Source of the DNA: Ovis canadensis
Lineage: Eukaryota > Chordata > Mammalia > Artiodactyla > Bovidae
Assembly: GCF_042477335.2 (NCBI RefSeq)
Contig: NC_091253.1
Coordinates: 93,014,501-93,078,500 of the forward strand
Direction of reading: 5' to 3'
Length of the DNA: 64,000 nucleotides
In this document: positions 57,741-64,000 of the stretch, in pieces
Layout: each line of letters begins with the position of its first letter
Position numbering within the stretch: position 1 is the stretch's first letter
Translations under genes and position numbers: made by a program
Notes under the pieces: model-generated
What the model was told of the DNA's origin: nothing
The model's database searches: none
Seen by the model: the letters and a program-made list of their open reading frames with translations, nothing else

Positions 57741-58232
57741 TTTGGAGACTAGTGAGGATGTCCTTGCTGGTAAAACAAATTGTTCAAGGGTGCAGCCTCT
57801 CCAAAAGTGATAATTTATTTTGTAACAACATTTCACAGTCTTGAGTTGTGGACTTAATGGACCAGGAATTCTTATAAATCAACACAGAATGAGCCTATTC
57901 TAATATATATAGCCTAGAAGGGTACCCCCCCCAAAATGCCCCTGCCTTTTGGGGCCTTACTGTCTAGCTCACTAAAATATTAAATTATTCTTTAGTATAT
58001 TTATATTCTCCTGTTTGGTGTCTTGTATAGGCCAGAAACTTGTGAGACTCATGTCTCCAAGTCTCAGCAGTGCCAACTTTAATTCTGAAATCCCACTTAC
58101 CTCCAACACCTTTGTATTCACACCAGAACTTTATCCTCTCATAAAAGCCCCACCTCCCCAAAGTATTTCTCAGTGCCCCAAGAGATACTGTATGTACCTC
58201 TGAATCAGTTTGGGCTGCTGCTTATTCCTAGC

Positions 58233-60024
58233 TGCCGGGGTCCAGCCCCGGTGGATCCAGGGTGATTCGAAGGTGGGGACAGAGTCGGCGTCCTTGGAAA
58301 TAGCTTATTTAATTACAGATAGAGAGGGATTAGAAAATTAGCAGAGAGGCTGAATAACTTGGTTTACATGGAATACCAATCACCACCTACGTAGGCCGCA
58401 GGCGTCTTCCCGTTCTCCCGAAGGAGAGGAGGTACTGAGACCGCCCCCCCCCCGCCCCCCGCCCCCCGCCACCGCCCGGTCCGATCTTAGAAGCCCAGGC
58501 AAAATTAGCAGGCTTGGTGGGTACCCATGCACCAGATGGGAATTCGACCAGAAAAACGGAGAGCAAGAAAGAAGCGACATGGGGGAATCAGTCTTTCTGG
58601 AAACTGACCCTCTTTCTTTATTTTTAGGTTTGCTTACATACCTTTTGTTACACATAGGGATGAATACAGAGTCACGCGGGGGTCAGCAGTCCTGACCTTT
58701 ATCAAAGTCAGGTGCTTTACATAAAAAAAAATCTTACGGGTTTTACATCATCTTCTGGCCATGAGGCCTGCTGACATTTTACGACCCTTTCTTTCTGATA
58801 ACCAAAAACTTATTTTTTCCAAGGGTGTTTTTTCTTAAACCAGGCACCACCCTCCAAATAAAGTTGCATTCCTATAGGGTGAGGATGTAGTGAGTTACAA
58901 TCAAGAAAGGAATTTATTTAACCCAAGGTTAACATGATTAATCTTAAAGGTTAATACTTATTTCTCCTATATGCTAGTTATATTCATTATAAGAGCAGGG
59001 AATATGGAGATTTAGCAGCAAACATCAGCCCAACAAATGAAAATCCTTTCACCAATGTTCCCCTTAAGATCTATTTAGTCTTAAGATAGTGATAAAGTTA
59101 CATTTTTACATAGCAAGGACACAGTGATTTATAACAAAGTACAATGGTCTTTTACAAAAGAGAAATTTCATGAACTCAAAAACTCTAGTATTGCTGACCT
59201 TAAAAACTACTATATTTCCTTTTCTATATTCCAAATACATAGATTAATATATTCCCAGGTGCCTAAGGATAAAGCCCTATGCTAATTAAGACTTTCAAAA
59301 ACTCCAGACTCTCTGTGCTGTTTTTGGTTGAGAGATAGTAGTGCAGGAGTATGGATAATCCTGTCACACAAGCTAGTTTGCCAGCAGAGAGGTTTGACCT
59401 GAGACACCCTTGTCACACCCAGGGCAGGGAATTAGCAGCAATTATTGGCACAACAAATGAAAAACCCTTCACCAATACAATTCCTAACCAACCCACTATA
59501 CTAATAATTTCTAACTTCCCCAAAGAATTTGCCTTTAGTAAGTCTAAAACATCTCGTGCCTCTCAGGTTGGGAGGCTGTAAACAATCACATGTGGCCGGA
59601 CAAACCTATACAGGCAGGCTAGATAACCTTCAGAGGAGTCCGTAAGTTGAAACACTCTTGTCACATCCAGGAATTTTTATTGACTTGGAGCTGCACGTTT
59701 ACTCCTTCTCTGAGGGAACCGGAGGGGAACAGCCCCCCATAAAGTTAGAGGTGTAGGCGAGAGCATGAAACAGTAAAGTAGATAGACTCTGGTTTTGGGG
59801 GTAGATGCTCGGGAACAGGGGGTTTCCTGAGGCTTGATCACGCCTTTGCGTATGCCAAGCCTCCTTCCTCATGACCTTTGCCATGGGCGGAGTTCCTTGC
59901 CACTCGGAGACAGGACTCTTCTTTCACTCCTGGCTCATTCATAAAGTTCTCTGCTCTCACTGAGTGGCGCCCCCTACTGGAGTTTCCCTGTCATTGACGC
60001 CAAACAGTCCTGGAGTCCCTGACA
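58233..60024 (-). mobile_element. Solo LTR of a ruminant endogenous retrovirus (ERVK/BTLTR1-like)
   Basis: On the - strand the element reads TGTCAGGGAC... to ...CCCCGGCA, the TG/CA ends of an LTR. A polyadenylation signal AATAAA lies at 58617-58622 on that strand, followed by a U5-like stretch ending GGGGCTGGACCCCGGCA. No gag, pol or env sequence, primer-binding site or second LTR is beside it, so it is a solo LTR. At about 1.8 kb it is long, partly through an internal duplication. No clear target-site duplication was found, so the outer limits are approximate. The family name is from memory of similar ruminant LTRs. Confidence 0.65.
58443..58482 (-). repeat. G-quadruplex-capable tract in the LTR
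   Basis: On the + strand this is almost pure C with single G or A interruptions. The - strand therefore has at least four runs of six or more G. It lies about 140 bases downstream of the LTR's AATAAA, in the R/U5 part. Confidence 0.85.
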
Positions 60025-60129
60025 GCTTGAGGGTTCCCCCGCAGTGAGGGGAGACTGGTGTCCTCTGTGTTATGCTCATTTGCCACTTGCCTGGGAAAGG
60101 GTCCCAAGCAGGGCTGCTCAGACACCAAA

Positions 60130-60324
60130 GTGAAAGTGAAAGTTGCTCAGTCGTGTCCGACTCTTTGCGACCCCATGGACTATACAGCCCGTGGAATTCT
60201 CCAGACCACAATACTGGAGTGGGTGGCATTTCCCTTCTCCAGGAGATCTTTCCAACCCAGGGATCGAACCCAGGTCTCCCTCATTGCAGGCAGCTTCTTT
60301 ACCAGCTGGGCCACAAAGGAAGCC
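60130..60324 (-). mobile_element. Bov-tA SINE, antisense, with 13-bp target-site duplication
   Basis: GTGAAAGTGAAAGTTGCTCA through GGGCCACAAAGGAAGC. Perfect repeats CTCAGACACCAAA (60117-60129 and 60325-60337) flank it. Confidence 0.94.
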
Positions 60325-61007
60325 CTCAGACACCAAACCACCACAGAATTTAGTGAGATGCACTTTCATTCCAGCACGCAGATGCTTTTCTTACAAGGGC
60401 AGATGCAGGTTGCAAAGGTGACTTGGTTGCTTGTGAGGATGCAGAAATGGCAGCTGCTACCACGCTAGACACACGTTCTGATGCGCCTCCTTCCCTGCCC
60501 AGGGGACAATGTCTACCAAGGCAAGCCCCTTAGAGGCATAACATAGGTACTTCCATTCCTCTCCTCATGAAACCCTCCAAATCTCCCTGTGAATCAGTAG
60601 ATGCAAAGGCAAGGGGATAAAATACAGGGCAAGGGGATAAAGCCAAACTCCACAAGGGGGATACATATTCAAGTTCTAGCCCTCACGTGGAATTCTGGCT
60701 GTGCGTAGAGAAACACACAGTTCCCATTTCATGCAGCAAGATGACCCAGCATCTATCAGAGCTCACCCAGACAGACCTGGGTAGAGCACTCCGTTATGGC
60801 CAGACTTCTAGAACCCCTTGGACTGAGACACTCACAGAAATAAAACTTAGGTCCATAAACTGCAGCGAGGCAGAGAGGACGCCTGCCTGCTCTGGGCCTG
60901 TGCTGTCTTTATCTTGGGGGTGGAGTTAGTCTCTGCTGTTGTTCCAGAAACTTGCTTAGAATTCAGCACAGTTGGCTTGTCCTTGTTGAGTTTTACCATT
61001 TGCCTTG

Positions 61008-61262
61008 TGCATTAGTGTCTGAGGGCAGCCATAACAAATGACCACTGACTCAGAGACTTGAAACAACAGAAATGTATTCGCACACAGTTCTGGAGGCTAG
61101 AAACCTGTAATCAAGGTGCCCGTGAGGGGAGAATCCTGGCCCCTGGCAGCTCCTGGCATTCGTTGGCTGCTTGTGGTGGCCTTGCTGCAGTCTCTGCCCT
61201 CTTCTTCACATTGCCTCCTCCTCCGTGAGTGTCTCTGTCATCTCTTCTGGATTTAGGGCCCA
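61008..61262 (-). mobile_element. MLT1-type LTR piece, antisense
   Basis: GCAGCCATAACAAATGACCA, GAAACAACAGAAATGTATTC and CACAGTTCTGGAGGCTAGAA give the reversed start of a MaLR LTR. It is followed at once by a piece in the opposite direction. Confidence 0.6.
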
Positions 61263-61294
61263 CTCCACATCCAGGATGGTTCAAGACCCTGACT

Positions 61295-61635
61295 TGGGTC
61301 CTCCCGAATTCATATGATGAAGTCCTAGGCCCGGGCACCTCAAAGCGGGGCTATCATTTAGAGACAGGGTCTTCAACGTCATTAGCATGGGTCTTAACCC
61401 AATATGACTGGTGTCCTTCTGAGAAGAGAAAATCTGGATAGACGCAGAACGGGGGAAGACCACGTGAGAACACATGCAGCAGACGGCCATCTGTTAGCCA
61501 GAGGTCTCTGAAGAAGTCAGTCCTCCTCACACCTTGTCTCAGACCTCTAGTCTCCAGAGACTGAGAAAATAAACTGCTGTTGTTAAAGCCATCCATCGTG
61601 TAGTCACTTTTTTTTTTTTTTTAATGGCAAGCCCT
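61295..61635 (+). mobile_element. MLT1-type LTR piece, sense
   Basis: AATTCATATGATGAAGTCCT, ATGACTGGTGTCCTTCTGAG and AATAAACTGCTGTTGTTAAA follow the MLT1 order to its 3' end. A Bov-tA sits at its terminus. Confidence 0.65.
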
Positions 61636-61645
61636 AGCCAGCTAA

Positions 61646-61861
61646 AAATGGACTTTTCTGGTGGCTCAGACAGTAAAGAATCTGCCTGCAATGCAGGAGA
61701 CCCAGGTTCCATCCCTGGGTTGGGAAGATCCCCTGGAGAAGGGGAACAGCAGCCCACTCCAGTATTCTGGCCTAGAGAACTCCATGGACATGGACTGCGG
61801 GCTATAGTCCATGGGGTCGCAGAGAATCGAATGCTGCTTAGTGACTAATACACACATATGC
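61646..61861 (+). mobile_element. Bov-tA SINE, sense, with target-site duplication
   Basis: GACTTTTCTGGTGGCTCAGA through GCTGCTTAGTGACTAATAC, flanked by AGCCAGCTAA (61636-61645 and 61862-61871). It ends 190 bp before exon 10. Confidence 0.93.
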
Positions 61862-62051
61862 AGCCAGCTAAGACACTGCTCCACACACTGTATAGCTGAA
61901 AAGGTTAGAAGCACCAGCATCAATCTAAGAACTTTATTCTGCTTCTCACAGTTACTTCCAGTGCCTTCTAGGAACCCGATTCTCCACGGAAGCCATTTTT
62001 TAATAGGCTAAAAAGAATAATGGATGGGTTTCCTTCTTTCTTTCCCTATAG

Positions 62052-62267
62052 GGAGCAGTATTGGAACTCTTATTGCTCATGACATGGATGAAGAAAACAC
62101 TGTCAACAGTGTTTTAGAATACAGAATTGTGGATCAAACTCCCAAAGTTCCTCAAGATGGACTCTTCCTGGTCCAAGAATACTCTGGAACACTCCAGTTA
62201 GTGCTGCAGTCGCTGCATAAGCGGGACACTCCGCAGTACAACCTGAGCGTACAGGTGTCTGACAAAG
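62052..62267 (+). CDS. CDH17: CDH17 exon 10: most of EC4
   Basis: Acceptor TTTCTTTCCCTATAG, donor gttagt. Its 216 bases complete codon 356 (G) and code residues 357-427, plus one base of codon 428. It begins SSIGTLIAHDMDEENTVNSV, with the EC4 DxD motif at D366/D368, and ends YNLSVQVSDK. Sequon N419 (NLS) is at the human position. EC4's LDRE position is degenerate (SLHKRD), as it is in human. The next exon, which should finish EC4, is not in the remaining 1.7 kb. Confidence 0.95.
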
Positions 62268-64000
62268 GTTAGTATCACTTTCACAGTGTCGAGTGAAACA
62301 CTTGTTTTCTTTCCAGCTGTGATTGTTAGGCTGCTCTAATGCCTGGCTGTGTTACAGAGGCTGCCATTGAAAAAGGTCTTGCTTCCCACGTAAAACAAGC
62401 CCAGAAGCCAGCATGGTAACGGCCAGAGTTGCAGCTCAGAAAATGTGATTATGTTTGTCTCCTGAGAAGCAGATGCCCAAGAGGGGATTAAATATATAAG
62501 GATTTTATTAGAGGAACTGCCTATGAGAAAAAATGCAAAGGGATACAGAGAAGGGTGGAAGAGCCGTCAGACCTCAATACGAGCCTGACCCTGAGTGAAG
62601 GAGGGAAGGAAGGAAAGTGCTGGGGAAACTCCCGGTCAAAGGGAAGTTCGGCAAGGTCATCGGAGGTCCAAGGCTGGCTGTGGAAGGAGTCTGTGGTCTC
62701 CAAAAGCAGGCCTACCTTAGCCTGCCTGCCTTGTTCAGGCACTGCTGGGGCAGCCAATGGGAAGCAAGGTCTTGGTGCACACAGAGTGATGGGTTTCAGA
62801 GCCCAGCGGCACGTTGTCAATTAAGATCCTGTTGTTAAAAGTTGTTGGCAAGCCTCGTTGTCATGGCCACCGTGATCACAAACAAGAAAGTTAGTTGTAT
62901 TTCTCAAGTCTCCCTTTCAGACTCAAAGGCTTCTACTGTATGACAGTGAAGGAACTTTTGGAAAGCTTTGTCTTCTCCTATTAGCTTCTAATTGGCCATT
63001 TGACAATATCAGGAAACATTCATCCTTATACTTTATACAATTTCAAAGCAAGTGGTTTTTAATCTTTGCTAAGTCATGAGACCCTTTGAGAATCTGATGG
63101 AAACTATGAATTCCTAAACAAATGCATACGTTCTCAGATAAATTGCACAGACACACAAACAGACTCGACCTCAGAGACAGGCCTATTTTAGGGTCATTAA
63201 TACTTTTAAGTTAAGAATCTTTCTTCGAGTTAACTGCTCTTGAGTCTTAAATAACCAAGTAGTTCAGTAATTAGTATGCTAGGAAAGAGAGATTATATAG
63301 GTATGCTGTAGTGAAGAGCATCATTTCACATTGTGCTTCATATTTTTTTTCTTTATCCAGATGTTGAGATACTAAAGAGAACTGAGAGTACTGGGGTTTA
63401 CCAGGCCCCCAAAGCAGAAAGTTTGAGGGATAGTAATTTGGCAAATATAGAGGGCCTAACATAATGCTTAGCATTATGCTGAGAGGTACAATGAAATTGG
63501 GGATAATAAATTATCCCTGTCTGTGATGAGCTGACAATTTCACACCATTAGCCAGCCATTCTTCCAGTGATTACTGAGCATTTACCTTGATTGAGGCACC
63601 ATTCAAGGTACTGGGAACGCACAAATAAATGAGACCCGGTGTCTGTCCTCAAGGAGCACTTTTTTGTAGAGGAGATGGACAAGTGAATAGATAAATTATA
63701 AGGAATATGTACAAGGTAGCCCATGAAAGCAACGAGTGACTCAGTGGAGAGGGAGAGAGACCTGATAGGGCTTTCTGGAAGAGGTATCATTAATCCGACT
63801 TTCGATGGATGAATATGACAAGTTACAAAACAGTGTAAAGGCTTATACAGGAGAAGAAAGCCCATGTGCAAATGAATGGAGACCCAAAGCAGTTTAATGC
63901 CATAAGAGCATAAATGGAAACCAGATGACAAATTGTCTATATGCACGAATACATCTATAGACTATGTGGACCAGATTATGCAATATATTTATATGTAAAT
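62268..64000 (+). other. CDH17: CDH17 intron 10, 5' part
   Basis: Phase 1, runs off the window. It contains a probable L2 near its end. A stretch at 62455-62560 (ATTAAATATATAAGGATTTT) looks like an old interspersed repeat of unknown family. No exon continuing the cadherin frame was found. Confidence 0.88.
63560..63830 (+). mobile_element. L2 LINE 3' end
   Basis: TTACTGAGCATTTACCTTGA, AAGGTACTGGGAACGCACAA, TGTCCTCAAGGAGCACTTTT and GGGCTTTCTGGAAGAGGTAT follow the L2 3' order over about 270 bp. Confidence 0.65.

Larger units (their letters stand above)
56496..62051 (+). other. CDH17: CDH17 intron 9
   Basis: 5.6 kb, phase 1. It holds a BovA monomer, an unresolved old repeat, a 1.8-kb LTR, Bov-tA copies and an opposed MLT1 pair. 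A CTG-rich run near 56730-56765 is a short imperfect trinucleotide tract. Nothing is recognised in 57110-57390 or 60340-61005. Confidence 0.9.
19555..64000 (+). other. CDH17: CDH17 gene (LI-cadherin), 5' half; continues past the window
   Basis: The gene encodes a seven-repeat cadherin of the basolateral membrane of intestinal epithelium. It mediates Ca2+-dependent adhesion and has a very short tail that does not bind catenins (family knowledge). Nine coding exons in the window total 1282 coding bases, giving 427 complete residues plus one base of the next codon. The spliced product aligns without gaps to my memory of human CDH17 over this range, including exon borders and N-glycosylation sites at 149, 184, 250 and 419. 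No frameshift or premature stop was seen, so the gene looks intact here. EC5-EC7, the transmembrane helix and the tail lie beyond 64000. Confidence 0.93.

Noticed and set aside
58233..60024. Full-length provirus
   Set aside because: Only one LTR is seen, with no gag, pol or env frame on either side.
1..64000. CRISPR arrays, bacterial operons or phage elements
   Set aside because: The window is mammalian; regularly recurring motifs are dispersed SINE and BovB copies, not spaced direct repeats.

Overview
This is nuclear DNA from a ruminant, most likely a bovid (cattle, sheep, goat or a relative). The main evidence is the repeat content. There are about 20 copies of the Bov-tA/BovA2 SINE family, about ten pieces of the BovB (RTE-type) LINE, CHR-type tRNA-derived SINEs, and a ruminant-type endogenous retrovirus LTR. 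Ancient mammalian repeats (MIR, L2, MLT1, hAT-Charlie, a pogo/Tigger-like element, old L1) lie beneath these. The species cannot be fixed from the window alone.

The only protein-coding gene I can support is the 5' half of CDH17 (LI-cadherin, cadherin-17), on the + strand. Nine coding exons (exons 2-10 if the first exon is non-coding) lie at 30116-30186, 35771-35869, 48507-48641, 49536-49674, 52466-52624, 52732-52931, 55891-56022, 56345-56495 and 62052-62267. All have AG/GT borders. They join in frame without a stop and give residues 1-427 of a protein that is about 832 residues long in human. They cover the signal peptide, cadherin repeats EC1-EC3 and most of EC4. The remaining exons lie beyond base 64000.

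Layout: 1 to about 19450 is gene-poor upstream DNA made largely of L1, BovB and SINE copies. At about 19457-19686 sits a candidate promoter and non-coding exon 1: three CDX-like A/T motifs and an HNF1-like motif, followed by a strong splice donor. This fits the intestinal CDX2/HNF1A control known for CDH17, but the exon is inferred. Intron 1 (about 10.4 kb), intron 2 (5.6 kb) and intron 3 (12.6 kb) hold most of the repeats. Intron 3 contains a sense L1, then an antisense L1 interrupted by a BovB copy, by a DNA transposon that itself carries a SINE, and by a 62-bp segment duplicated from outside the L1. Introns 4-8 are short to moderate. Intron 9 (5.6 kb) holds a 1.8-kb solo LTR and an opposed pair of MLT1 LTR pieces. 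Intron 10 runs off the end.

I saw no structural RNA genes, CRISPR arrays, bacterial elements or second gene. The other open frames over 60 codons are chance frames, or lie inside SINE/LINE copies. No undescribed coding system was found. The most useful leads are the candidate promoter, a 40-bp direct repeat around a SINE, the 62-bp dispersed duplication, the weak donor of exon 7, and inverted SINE pairs that bracket exons.
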